NCBI GenBank assembly: GCA_964619585.1
Contig: CAZUCO010000003.1
Span: 1-64,000 of the forward strand
Direction: 5' to 3'
DNA from: JASLCR01 sp964619585
GTDB lineage: Bacteria > Patescibacteriota > Saccharimonadia > Saccharimonadales > Saccharimonadaceae
DNA: 64,000 bases
Of the stretch, positions 30,919-39,741 are shown piece by piece. Both the position numbers and the translations under genes were made by a program. Numbering within the stretch: position 1 is the first letter of the stretch; each line of letters begins with the position of its first letter. Under the pieces are notes generated by a model. That model had not been told where the DNA came from, searched no databases, and worked only from the letters and a program-made list of their open reading frames with translations.

Positions 30919-31710
30919 TTACAATTGTACCAAAAGCCACACAGCGATAATAGCAGCCAGGATAACTCGGTACCAGCCAAAGACGGCTAGACCATGACGA
31001 GAGAGGAATTTCAGGAGAAAATGAACCGCAGCAATACCTGAAACAAACGCAGCGATATTGCCAACAATAAGATTGCCTGCATTTGCCGCAAGATAATCAC
31101 CATTTTCAAGGAACACCTTCAAAGTCACACCGGCCATGATTGGCAAGCTGGCGAGGAAGCTATATTCTGCAGCTTCTTTGGCGCCGAGCCCCATCAATCT
31201 ACCAGTGATAATCGTGCTGCCCGAACGAGACACGCCAGGAATAAGAGCAACCATCTGGGCAATACCAATCGTCAGTGCTCGTGGAGCCGTCAATGCCTCA
31301 CCGTCTCGAACTGCTGAACGCTTAGGCAACTTCTCAAGAACGATCATCAGAGCACCCACTAGTGCAAGAGTTACCATGACTACAGTTAAACTACCGAAGA
31401 ATGGTGCCGTAGCAATAAAATCGGAGGCGATGAAACCAATAGCACCAGCTGGTACCGATGTGAGCAAAATGTTACGAGCGAGAGTATATTTTTTGTTCAC
31501 GAATATATCGCGGAGGATCTTTATGATACGTGGCCAAAAGTAAACAAGGAGAGCAAGGAAAGTACCGATATTAATAGCTTCGAGGAGTAGGTGGTCTGAC
31601 TCATATCCAAGTAGCTCTTGCGCAATCACAAGGTGGCCTGAACTACTGACTGGAATGAATTCAGTTAGGCCTTGGACAATGCCAAGAATAATCACTTCGA
31701 TGATATTCAT
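30919..31710 (-). CDS. uppP: Undecaprenyl-diphosphatase
   Basis: 263 aa, about eight membrane helices. Recycles the undecaprenyl carrier lipid for wall synthesis. BacA motifs are intact: GIVQGLTEFIPVSSSGHL at residues 8-25 and ALIPGVSRSGSTI near 155. The ATG lies 6 nt after an extended -10 (TGC TACAAT, 31717-31725), so the mRNA should be leaderless. Divergent from xerC, with overlapping promoter regions. Confidence 0.95.
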   Translation of the reverse strand: MNIIEVIILGIVQGLTEFIPVSSSGHLVIAQELLGYESDHLLLEAINIGTFLALLVYFWPRIIKILRDIFVNKKYTLARNILLTSVPAGAIGFIASDFIATAPFFGSLTVVMVTLALVGALMIVLEKLPKRSAVRDGEALTAPRALTIGIAQMVALIPGVSRSGSTIITGRLMGLGAKEAAEYSFLASLPIMAGVTLKVFLENGDYLAANAGNLIVGNIAAFVSGIAAVHFLLKFLSRHGLAVFGWYRVILAAIIAVWLLVQL

Positions 31711-31744
31711 AGACCCATTGTAGCATTAGCCGTATACTAGAGGC
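31711..31744. promoter_or_regulatory. Divergent leaderless promoters of uppP and xerC
   Basis: Within 34 nt, minus-strand TACAAT (31717-31722, extended by TGC) lies 6 nt before the uppP ATG. Plus-strand TATACT (31733-31738) lies 6 nt before the xerC ATG. Neither gene has room for a ribosome-binding site, and the two core promoters must compete for space. Confidence 0.6.
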
Positions 31745-32653
31745 ATGTATATGTCTGAGTTAATTCTCGATTTTGTCGAATCGCTCGAAGTCGAGGGTGG
31801 ACGATCGTCAAAAACGGCCGAAAATTATCGACTCTATCTTGAGCGCTTCACGCAATTCAGCGACGATATAAAGGTTGATAAAATTACTACGGAGGTCATC
31901 CGCCGCTATCGGCTATGGTTGAATCGTCATAAAAACAACAACGGTGAAACACTCTCAACCCTTACCCAAAGCTACCACTTGATCGCTCTGAGAGGGTTCC
32001 TGAAGTATCTTTCTGAACGTAACATCGAATCACTTTCGGCCGACAAGATCCATCTCCCAAAGGTAAGTCGCAAACAAGTTACCTTCCTCCATTTTGAAGA
32101 AGTACAGCAACTTGTTGACGCCATCGACCTAAACACTGAAGAGGGCCTACGCGACCGTGCGATTGTCGAGCTACTCTTTTCGAGTGGCCTCCGTGTCTCA
32201 GAGCTCGTTAATCTTGACCGAGGTCATGTCAATACCAAGCGCCGGGAATTCATGGTACGTGGGAAAGGCCAAAAGGATCGCCCTGTCTTTGTGAGTGATG
32301 CCGCTGCAAAATGGGTCGAAGAATATCTAGCAAAACGAATCGACAACCTTCCACCACTTTTTCTAAGTTATAGTCGCAACAATATTGCGTCTCGTAGTGG
32401 AGATTACCGTCGGCTCGGTGCTCGCAGCGTACAGCGTATGGTCAACAAGTACGCTCGTCTCGCCGGTATCACCAAACATGTTTCGCCACATACGATGCGT
32501 CATAGTTTCGCAACTGATCTCCTCATGAATGGCGCCGATCTACGTAGTGTACAGTCTATGCTTGGGCACAGTAATATCTCGACGACACAAGTCTACACTC
32601 ATGTCACTGATGAGCACCTCCGTGAAATACACGAGAAGTTTCATAGTAGCTAG
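31745..32653 (+). CDS. xerC: Tyrosine recombinase XerC/XerD-like
   Basis: 302 aa, full length. Resolves chromosome dimers at dif; a single Xer may serve here. The catalytic set is complete: Arg150 (SGLRVSEL), Lys174, His249 and Arg252 (HTMRHSFATDL), His275 (LGHSNIST), Tyr284. Residues 5-90 form the SAM-like core-binding domain. No attachment site, cargo or phage gene is nearby, so a housekeeping role is more likely than integrase. It ends 3 nt before the convergent pilin gene. Confidence 0.9.
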   Translation: MYMSELILDFVESLEVEGGRSSKTAENYRLYLERFTQFSDDIKVDKITTEVIRRYRLWLNRHKNNNGETLSTLTQSYHLIALRGFLKYLSERNIESLSADKIHLPKVSRKQVTFLHFEEVQQLVDAIDLNTEEGLRDRAIVELLFSSGLRVSELVNLDRGHVNTKRREFMVRGKGQKDRPVFVSDAAAKWVEEYLAKRIDNLPPLFLSYSRNNIASRSGDYRRLGARSVQRMVNKYARLAGITKHVSPHTMRHSFATDLLMNGADLRSVQSMLGHSNISTTQVYTHVTDEHLREIHEKFHSS

Positions 32654-32656
32654 CTT

Positions 32657-33835
32657 CTAAGGTCGGCAACTATTGTTTGCTGTATAGCCACCAACATTTT
32701 TGGTGATAAAGAAGTTCTTGCACAGGTTACCATCAAGCGAGAGAGCAGCTTGAGGGCTTGTAATTGGTAGCCCTCCATCTGAGACGGAAACCCGAGCACG
32801 CACCCGACGGAACTGATCACTCGCCCGCCCTGTAGAATCAACCATCGGTCGAATACCATCAAAGCTCACAACTCGCGTACCATTCAGTAGCTCCACCTTG
32901 TAACTGCTATCATTGTAGAGTGCCTGAAGCTGCAGATATGCCTCACGATTTGCTTCACTACCACCTTCAGGGGTAGGGACATTGATCACCATTTGACAAG
33001 CGTATTTACTGGCACCGTTAAACCAGTTATCGCTACACTGAGACGGAATAGAGCCTCCAGACTTAGTCTTACGACGATCATCAATCGAAAAGTCTGTGCC
33101 TGATAAAGCCCCTGTTGCCGGATAGAGGAATAGCGTGCGAGCGTTAGTGGTCTCCTCCTTATCAAATTCTGCGAGTTTGAGATTTCCCTTCCTGAACTGA
33201 ATAAGCTGCGTACGTAGCAAAGCAGGTGCTGTTGCCGGCCAGCCCGAAGGGGTATCATTCGGTAGCGAAGAGGCAGGACCAGCCGGAAGCGTAGGGGTTG
33301 TTGCACCTATACCTCCACTTCTGGTTAGATCATCCTTGCTAAACCATGAGATACGAATTTTATCGAATGCACCCTTTGATCTGAGAGGAATAGTCGCAGG
33401 TTCATCGGTCGTTAGCTTACCATCTTGGTAGTCGGTATCCATCTGCACTTTGACACAGGTGTAGCCTTGATTACTATCTGGCGTACCGACCTGTACTTCG
33501 CCGTTGTCAAACTGAGCCACCTTCGCATCACCGAGCATAGTACATTTTTGCGTATCGTAGCTTTTATTGAACTCAGTTCGGAGAAGGTTACATTCAGCTG
33601 TATTACTACTCTCAAGATCACAGGTCCTGAGTGCCACGAGACCACGCTTGGCATCTTCAACGCCCGCCATAGCAGCATCATAGGCACTCTGTGACAGGTC
33701 ACTGTTGCTTGAAGCTTGAAGATTACGCATCATGATCTGTACAAAGCTTGCCGTCACAATAGTAACCAGGAGAGCCGTAAAGATAACTATGAAAAGTGAA
33801 ACAACTCCTCTTTCTCTACTACGTCGATCGCCCAT
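32657..33835 (-). CDS. PilX-like minor pilus assembly protein
   Basis: 392 aa. The short leader RSRERG is followed by VVSLFIVIFTALLVTIVTAS, a pilin-type helix. The rest is soluble, with several cysteines (for example CDLESSNTAEC) and a C-terminal CRP. It resembles PilX/GspK-type tip components. Last gene of the minor-pilin block (262, 197, 234 and 392 aa), with a 2-nt gap to the preceding gene. Confidence 0.75.
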   Translation of the reverse strand: MGDRRSRERGVVSLFIVIFTALLVTIVTASFVQIMMRNLQASSNSDLSQSAYDAAMAGVEDAKRGLVALRTCDLESSNTAECNLLRTEFNKSYDTQKCTMLGDAKVAQFDNGEVQVGTPDSNQGYTCVKVQMDTDYQDGKLTTDEPATIPLRSKGAFDKIRISWFSKDDLTRSGGIGATTPTLPAGPASSLPNDTPSGWPATAPALLRTQLIQFRKGNLKLAEFDKEETTNARTLFLYPATGALSGTDFSIDDRRKTKSGGSIPSQCSDNWFNGASKYACQMVINVPTPEGGSEANREAYLQLQALYNDSSYKVELLNGTRVVSFDGIRPMVDSTGRASDQFRRVRARVSVSDGGLPITSPQAALSLDGNLCKNFFITKNVGGYTANNSCRP

Positions 33836-33837
33836 TG

Positions 33838-34542
33838 CTACTGCCCTCCATCATCTTTTTTACCCGCACGTGCCGTAAAACTAAAGTCGTTCACTGCACA
33901 ACGCGTTTCATCAACATCAAGGCCAGGCTGACACCCTATTACACCACCTTGGTTCACACTGTTGGTTTCAGTGCCAACCCGTAAAGAGATACTGTACAGA
34001 GTTTGATCGCCAACAAGAGAGACGGCACCGTATGTTGAGGTGTGGATCGCGATGTCACCGACGCCTTCACCCAGTAGCTCACTCGCATCGGCAGGTATGG
34101 GTAAATATCTTCCCGACTGCTGATCGACTTCACAATACTTGCCAGCACCGGCGGCAAACTTCACAAAACGAATATCACTCTTGTTATTGCTTGCGTCTCC
34201 ATCGCGCTGATTGATAGTAGCCCCAGGAGTCGAAGACTTGAGATATTTGCCATAATTCCACGCATAAACAGTTGCACCGACACACAGTCTTCCACCCGTT
34301 TGCTTCAGTACGGACAGCACTTCGTCCTTGTTCTTACCCGACTGGTTCAGCTCACGCTGAATATCACTACTGATTACCTGGCCGGCCCGATCAACTTCGC
34401 GCAGTGTCATCCCTTTGGTGTAGACATCGCCGATCTGAAAAATAAGCATGACAATCGCCAAGAGAAGAATCGATATAAATGTCATCGCAAGCGTCAGTTC
34501 AACGATCGTAAAGCCCTGATCTTTATTATTACGATACGTCAT
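33838..34542 (-). CDS. Minor pilin, PilW-like
   Basis: 234 aa. Type III signal MTYRNNKDQG then FTIVELTLAMTFISILLL, with cleavage before Phe and Glu at +5. The globular region has conserved-looking cysteines (CVGATVYAW, KYCEVDQ, GCQPG...RCAV). Probably a tip-complex minor pilin. Overlaps the preceding 197-aa gene by 14 nt. Confidence 0.8.
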   Translation of the reverse strand: MTYRNNKDQGFTIVELTLAMTFISILLLAIVMLIFQIGDVYTKGMTLREVDRAGQVISSDIQRELNQSGKNKDEVLSVLKQTGGRLCVGATVYAWNYGKYLKSSTPGATINQRDGDASNNKSDIRFVKFAAGAGKYCEVDQQSGRYLPIPADASELLGEGVGDIAIHTSTYGAVSLVGDQTLYSISLRVGTETNSVNQGGVIGCQPGLDVDETRCAVNDFSFTARAGKKDDGGQ

Positions 34543-35122
34543 ATAACCTCACTACCGTCTCTATATGCGTAGGGACTCTATCCTCACCGGTACTCTGCCA
34601 ACATGCCCGAATTTTGAAATCATAGGCATTTGGTACAGTAGTACTCCCTGGAAGCGGTGAAATCTTTTCCCGCTCAATCCATAGCCCGTATACTGCTCCA
34701 CCTTGGTACTGTGCGTAGACCGGAGCATTGCTATGGTCAATTGGCCGGATTTTGTCGCCAGAGAGTTGAGTTGCATCAGTTGGGTTCATAGCAAAAACCG
34801 GTTTGCTATTCAGGTCATCTGCTGTTGGACACTGTGTATCACTCACAGAGATAGTTCCTGTATTATTACCCCTGATCTTGACCCATTCCGTATCGGCTTG
34901 GTCAGAAGGTTTCACGGCTGTATATGCCTGGTGTACTGCCCTAAGCGCCTCCGCCTGAGCGTCAATTTGCTGACGCACCAGCGTGATCTCAAGAGAGCGC
35001 TGCGCACTGGCAACTCCTTGATTCATAATACCCATCGTTCCGACCGCGATCACACTAAAAACCGTCACTGCAAGTAGCACTTCGATCAATGTGTCCCCTC
35101 GCTGGATAGCTTTTCTTAACAT
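34529..35122 (-). CDS. Minor pilin, PilV-like
   Basis: 197 aa. The signal MLRKAIQRG is followed by DTLIEVLLAVTVFSVIAVG, with Glu at +5 and an unusual Asp at the +1 position of the mature pilin. The globular domain is short, with Cys in DTQCPTADD and RACWQS. Overlaps neighbouring pilin genes at both ends (7 and 14 nt). Confidence 0.8.
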   Translation of the reverse strand: MLRKAIQRGDTLIEVLLAVTVFSVIAVGTMGIMNQGVASAQRSLEITLVRQQIDAQAEALRAVHQAYTAVKPSDQADTEWVKIRGNNTGTISVSDTQCPTADDLNSKPVFAMNPTDATQLSGDKIRPIDHSNAPVYAQYQGGAVYGLWIEREKISPLPGSTTVPNAYDFKIRACWQSTGEDRVPTHIETVVRLYDVS

Positions 35123-35904
35123 TTGTCGCTGTCTCCCAGTAACACTACTGCATTTTGGCTAGAGGCAAACTTCTTAATCTCTACCGCCTGACGCGACCCG
35201 CGTATCGCAATCCCCGCGTCGAAACAAAGTGTTACATCCTGATTCTCCTTTGAAGGCTGCAGTAAGCTATCAGCCTGTGGGTTATCAGCTGCAATCGCGA
35301 CATTGGAACCACGAGCTGTATAAGTATGGACGGTACCATCCTCAGGAGAGCGTAGTATCAGAATCGACCGGTTGAGGAGAGTATCCCGTTCGCCGGTACC
35401 CCCAACAGCATCTTTTGTGCCCTTGATCGCTGTTTGCCATGGCACTTCTAGTTCATCCGAGGAAAGTCCAATGTTTTGGCGTACCACCTGTGGCCTGTAT
35501 GCCTTAAAAGTAGTGATCGCATCGGCATTGTCAGCAAGCCCAGTCGGTTCAGTCCCGATCACGGCCCAGCTTGTAAAGTTACGACCCCCATCGAGCTGAA
35601 CATATCGTCCTAGCAAGACGCAGTCTGTCTGGCCACGAGGTTCGCCGCCTGTGTTACCGGCAGTAATCTCTTGAGGTACGCCATTATTGCACGTAAAGTT
35701 GTTGGTGCGGCCGTTTTCAACGTTAAACACGAGATTGTACTGCTGTTGCAGAAACACATAGGTTGTATCGACACTGTCCTTGTAACGCTGCGTACTGATC
35801 ATCATCGACCAGCCAATAAGAAGGGTTGCAGCCAGCAAGCCAGAGATTGCTACAAACATGGTAACCTCGATGATTGTGAATCCTGACTTTTTATTCATGC
35901 CCAT
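35116..35904 (-). CDS. Minor pilin (prepilin-type N-terminal protein)
   Basis: 262 aa. MGMNKKSG then FTIIEVTMFVAISGLLAATL, a clear prepilin peptidase site with Glu at +5. The soluble domain contains CNNG and a terminal DKC. First of the four minor-pilin genes, 10 nt after the prepilin peptidase gene. Confidence 0.82.
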   Translation of the reverse strand: MGMNKKSGFTIIEVTMFVAISGLLAATLLIGWSMMISTQRYKDSVDTTYVFLQQQYNLVFNVENGRTNNFTCNNGVPQEITAGNTGGEPRGQTDCVLLGRYVQLDGGRNFTSWAVIGTEPTGLADNADAITTFKAYRPQVVRQNIGLSSDELEVPWQTAIKGTKDAVGGTGERDTLLNRSILILRSPEDGTVHTYTARGSNVAIAADNPQADSLLQPSKENQDVTLCFDAGIAIRGSRQAVEIKKFASSQNAVVLLGDSDKC

Positions 35905-35914
35905 TTGGGGTCAA

Positions 35915-36820
35915 TTATAGCATAAGCATAGTAGTAGTGGCACCAGTAATTAGGCCGCTATACCAATCGAGGATAAATGTGCCGAAGAACAGAGACAGCC
36001 AGAAGCCAATAATCAGCAATGGACCAAAGGGTATCTGACTCTTTCTGGTGAGCCGTTTCGATATCAGCCCAGGTAGCACGATCAATGTACCGATAAGATT
36101 CGCCAAAAAAAGTGTCAAAAAGGCCAGCTGCCAGTCACCAAGCAGTAACCCAAGAGCAAGTCCTAGCTTGACGTCACCGAACCCAACCCATCTTCCCCTT
36201 GAGACAAGCCATAACACCAAGTAAAGACCAGCTAGAATCGCAACCGCCCCTAAAGTCGAGACCGCGTACAGCGACGGATAAGACGACTGCGACCATTGAA
36301 CAGCGCTTATAATTGCCGAGAGAACGATCACCGGCCACATCACCACATCGGGCAGCAAGAGCCATTTCAGATCATAGAAGAACAAAATAATCAGACCAAG
36401 TAGTGCAATGGCGAGGAGCCCAAGCAGCCAGAGGTCGGCAAAGCCATGTGTCATCACCCAGTTGTGATACAGGAGCAAGAACACAGTTGCCGTGACGATC
36501 TCTGTCAGCGGCTCAAACCAACCGATTGGTTGCTTGCAGTAACGGCATCTACCGCCAGTACTACACCAACTCACGAGTGGCAGCAGGTCATACCACTCGA
36601 GGGTGTGGCCGCAGGATAGACACCTCGAGCGATCTTTTGTCAGAGAATCTTTTGTCAGTGGTTTTAGCTTCTTGTACTCGATCTTCGGCACCGCTTCGCC
36701 CGCAGCTTTATCCTCTACTAGTTGCCTAGCACGCAGGCGCCAAACAGTTGCACCAGCAAAGGAACCAAGAAGTAGCCCCAAGACAATGCTGATGATATAG
36801 CCAACCAATACGTAATCCAT
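35915..36820 (-). CDS. pilD: Prepilin peptidase
   Basis: 301 aa, about seven helices. Cleaves and usually N-methylates prepilins. The zinc-type cytoplasmic domain has two CxxC pairs (RCLSCGHTLEWYD and CRYCKQPIGW). The aspartyl protease site is FYDLKWLLLPD plus GFGDVKLG. An extra ~25-residue basic insert follows the first helix. Confidence 0.93.
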   Translation of the reverse strand: MDYVLVGYIISIVLGLLLGSFAGATVWRLRARQLVEDKAAGEAVPKIEYKKLKPLTKDSLTKDRSRCLSCGHTLEWYDLLPLVSWCSTGGRCRYCKQPIGWFEPLTEIVTATVFLLLYHNWVMTHGFADLWLLGLLAIALLGLIILFFYDLKWLLLPDVVMWPVIVLSAIISAVQWSQSSYPSLYAVSTLGAVAILAGLYLVLWLVSRGRWVGFGDVKLGLALGLLLGDWQLAFLTLFLANLIGTLIVLPGLISKRLTRKSQIPFGPLLIIGFWLSLFFGTFILDWYSGLITGATTTMLML

Positions 36821-36846
36821 ATCTACACAGTATACAGCTTATGACA

Positions 36847-36874
36847 AAAATACGGCGAGAGTTCGCCGTATTTT
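36847..36874 (-). terminator. Terminator of the major pilin gene
   Basis: AAAATACGGCGA/TCGCCGTATTTT stem with a 4-nt loop, 23 nt after the pilin stop. It would isolate the abundant pilin transcript from the peptidase gene. Confidence 0.9.
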
Positions 36875-36896
36875 CTTGTCCTATATCGAATCAGGT

Positions 36897-37349
36897 TTAC
36901 GCGTCTGTACAAACAATAGCGTTGTTGGCTTCGAGGCGGATATAGACCGCTGCGGCGCGTGTCGATGAGTCACCTGCACCATCAGCCTGGTTGCCAGATG
37001 GACATGCCCGTCCGAGTTGAACGCGGACCGTGTTAATATCAGGTGCTGTATAGGTAGTTGCGCCCAGAACATTATTAGTAACATCGTATTGACCAAGGTT
37101 CTTAATATAGTCAGTCTTAAACTGGTTAAAGACAGTTCCTGCAGTTGGCAACTGACCCCGTTTGTTACCACGATAGCTGTTAAGTCCTGAAGCTACGTTG
37201 CTTGCATCTTGCTTACGTGCATTGTCACGCTGACCACGCTGCAGCGCAGGCAGTGCGATAAAGATCATCAGAAAGATCAGTGCGGCAATCGCCAGCACAA
37301 GTACCACCTCGATGATAGTAAAGCCGCTCTGTTTTTTATCTGTACTCAT
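36897..37349 (-). CDS. Major type IV pilin candidate
   Basis: 150 aa from the ATG at 37349, preceded by AGAAAGGTGG (an in-frame GTG at 37361 is less likely). MSTDKKQSG is followed by FTIIEVVLVLAIAALIFLM, with Glu at +5. A short globular domain has two cysteines (RACPSG and the third-last residues VCTDA) that could form the D-loop disulfide. It has its own promoter and terminator, as expected for the most abundant pilin. Confidence 0.85.
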   Translation of the reverse strand: MSTDKKQSGFTIIEVVLVLAIAALIFLMIFIALPALQRGQRDNARKQDASNVASGLNSYRGNKRGQLPTAGTVFNQFKTDYIKNLGQYDVTNNVLGATTYTAPDINTVRVQLGRACPSGNQADGAGDSSTRAAAVYIRLEANNAIVCTDA

Positions 37350-37397
37350 GGAATTTCCCACCTTTCTTACTGAGTCGTTACTGTTACGCTTACGGTT

Positions 37398-37426
37398 ATA
37401 ATACTCGCTTTGCTGCTGTATGTCTA
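37398..37426 (-). promoter_or_regulatory. Major pilin promoter
   Basis: Minus strand: -35 TAGACA (37421-37426), 17-nt spacer, -10 TATTAT (37398-37403). The -35 includes the pilC stop codon. Confidence 0.65.
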
Positions 37427-38644
37427 GCGTTTTAGATCAACACCGCTGTTGACCAGACCATAGATCGGGAGCAAGATGGCACCAACGAGGCTTCCCGCTA
37501 CAACCGCCAGCACCACCATCAGCAGCGGCTCAATGGCGGTCGAGAGTGACCTAATCTCCTCGTCGAGCTCATCTTCGTAGACCTGGGCTGCTTTTCCAAG
37601 CATTTCATCGACCTTACCTGATTGTTCACCAATGTTGATCATCTGAGGCACAAATGGCAAGATATAGTCCTCATCCTTCAGAGAGGCCGATAACGCCTTA
37701 CCGCCTTTGACCTTCTCTGCTGAACTTACTATCGACTTGGCGACGACCGAGTTGTTGACTGCTTGGGCTGTGATACTGAGCATGTCAAGCATCGGTACAC
37801 CGGTATTGAGCAGCGTCTCACCAGTACGAGCAAATCGTGCCATGTATAGCTTACGGAACATCTTTCCAAACAGCGGCACATTGAGCTTAAGGGTGTCTTT
37901 GGTCTTGATACCCGCCTCAGTCGCAAAGTATTGTCTACCGAAGTAAATAACCGCCACAATGACAAGTATCATCACCCACCAGAAACTAATCAAGAATCTA
38001 GCAATCCCGACCATAATAAGCGTTGGTAGTGGCAACTGCGCCTTGAGGTTGACGTACAGATCCTCGATCTGCGGCACAACAACAAGGAGCATAAAGACAA
38101 CCACACCGACGATAACCGCCAGTACGATCGCTGGATACACCATGGCACCACGAATTTTACTGATCATAGCCGCGTCTTTTTCCTGCTGAGCTGCGATACG
38201 GCGAAGCGACTGATCGAGCGTACCTGATGACTCACCTGCTTTGACCAGAGCCAAGAATACGTTACTGAAGACATCAGGGTGCTTATTGAAGGAGTCGTAG
38301 AGCGATTTACCAGCCTCAACACTGGCAACAATTTCCTCAATAACATTCTTGAGCTTCTTGTTGGCAGTTTGGTCATGCACTGTCCTCAGGCTCTGCGTAA
38401 GCGGTAAACCAGCTCCCAGCAACGTAGCGAGCTGTCTTGTAAACACCACTTTGTCTTTTGTAGTGATGCGGCCGGTGAGCTTCGAGAGGAAGCTCTGGCT
38501 ATCATCAGCCTCCTTGATGTTATGAGGTATGAAGCCCTGCGCCAGCAACACCTTTGCAGCTGCTTGTTCGCTATCAGCTTGCACACTAGCCTTTACGATC
38601 TTGCCGCTCGACTGGTCCTTTGCCTCATAATTAAAACGTTTCAT
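37424..38644 (-). CDS. pilC: Type IV pilus inner-membrane platform protein
   Basis: 406 aa. Two repeated GspF domains: first TRQLATLLGAGLPLTQSLRTV (about 68-190), second MARFARTGETLLNTGVPML (about 270-395). Three membrane helices (about 170-195, 215-235 and 375-395). It anchors the PilB/PilT motors under the pilus base. Follows pilT by 10 nt. Confidence 0.94.
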   Translation of the reverse strand: MKRFNYEAKDQSSGKIVKASVQADSEQAAAKVLLAQGFIPHNIKEADDSQSFLSKLTGRITTKDKVVFTRQLATLLGAGLPLTQSLRTVHDQTANKKLKNVIEEIVASVEAGKSLYDSFNKHPDVFSNVFLALVKAGESSGTLDQSLRRIAAQQEKDAAMISKIRGAMVYPAIVLAVIVGVVVFMLLVVVPQIEDLYVNLKAQLPLPTLIMVGIARFLISFWWVMILVIVAVIYFGRQYFATEAGIKTKDTLKLNVPLFGKMFRKLYMARFARTGETLLNTGVPMLDMLSITAQAVNNSVVAKSIVSSAEKVKGGKALSASLKDEDYILPFVPQMINIGEQSGKVDEMLGKAAQVYEDELDEEIRSLSTAIEPLLMVVLAVVAGSLVGAILLPIYGLVNSGVDLKR

Positions 38645-38654
38645 GGAGCCTGCT

Positions 38655-39725
38655 CTATCCTCTCATCAGTCGCTCAAACTCAGTTAGATCTACCGCATAG
38701 TTGCGCGCCTCGTCAAATGTGACTGTACCACTCTGCACCAAGCTAGCAAGTGTTCGATCCATCGTCTGCATACCTTGATCGGCACCGGTCTGGATCACTG
38801 CATCAAGCTGGTGACTCTTACCTTCACGGATAATATTGCGAACTGCTGGGTTAGCGATCAATACTTCCGCTGCTACCACCCGACCACCACCGATAGCCGG
38901 TACAAGACGCTGTGAACAGATCGCCATCAAAATATTGGCAAGCTGGGCACGGATCTGTGGTTGTTGATGCGGCGGGAACACGTCGATCATACGATCGATT
39001 GATTGAGCAGCACTGTTGGTGTGCAGGGTTGCAAACACAAGGTGACCTGTCTCAGCAATTGTGATCGCCGCTGAGATCGTCTCAAGATCACGCATCTCAC
39101 CGATCAAGACAACGTCAGGGTCCTGACGAAGTGATGAACGAAGCGCTGCAGAGAAACTATACGTATCATAGTGAACTTCTCGTTGGACCACAACAGATTT
39201 TTTACTCTTGTGCGTGAACTCGATAGGGTCTTCGATGGTAATGATATGATCAGCCCGCTCGGTGTTGATCTTGTCGACAAGCGCGGCAAGCGTTGTTGAC
39301 TTGCCAGAACCAGTCGGACCTGTCACCAGCACCAACCCCCGTGGGTAGTCAGCAAAATTCATGACTACTTGTGGCATACCAAGTTCAGTGACACTCTTGA
39401 TTTCGTTTGGAATCAAACGAAGTGCTGCAGCTAAGTTGCCGCGCTCATTAAAGGCGTTTACACGGAAACGACCGAGGTTACCAAATGCGAAACTGAAGTC
39501 AAATTCTTTGTCCTTTGTCAAAATCTGACGCTGGTCTTCACTGAGGATGGCAAAGATAAGTGCCTCAACTTTCGCCTCATCGAGCGCATCATAACCAGCA
39601 ACTGGCACGAGCGCACCATCAACACGTAGCATAGGTGGCAAACCTACCTGAAGGTGAAGGTCACTGGCATTCTTTTTCACTACTTCTTCAAGTAGTATCT
39701 CAATTCGTAGATCCTGATTATTCAT
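38655..39725 (-). CDS. pilT: Pilus retraction ATPase
   Basis: 356 aa. Walker A GPTGSGKST (near 129), Asp box ITIEDPIEF, Walker B LIGEMRDLET, His box HLVFATLHTNSA. The characteristic PilT AIRNLIREGK-like motif appears as AVRNIIREGKSHQ. It drives pilus retraction, needed for twitching and DNA uptake. 16 nt after pilB. Confidence 0.95.
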   Translation of the reverse strand: MNNQDLRIEILLEEVVKKNASDLHLQVGLPPMLRVDGALVPVAGYDALDEAKVEALIFAILSEDQRQILTKDKEFDFSFAFGNLGRFRVNAFNERGNLAAALRLIPNEIKSVTELGMPQVVMNFADYPRGLVLVTGPTGSGKSTTLAALVDKINTERADHIITIEDPIEFTHKSKKSVVVQREVHYDTYSFSAALRSSLRQDPDVVLIGEMRDLETISAAITIAETGHLVFATLHTNSAAQSIDRMIDVFPPHQQPQIRAQLANILMAICSQRLVPAIGGGRVVAAEVLIANPAVRNIIREGKSHQLDAVIQTGADQGMQTMDRTLASLVQSGTVTFDEARNYAVDLTEFERLMRG

Positions 39726-39741
39726 AATCCCACCTTCTCCT

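Noticed and set aside
31745..32653. Phage integrase or integrative element
   Set aside because: The recombinase is alone: no att repeats, excisionase, phage or transposition genes nearby. A dif recombinase role is simpler.
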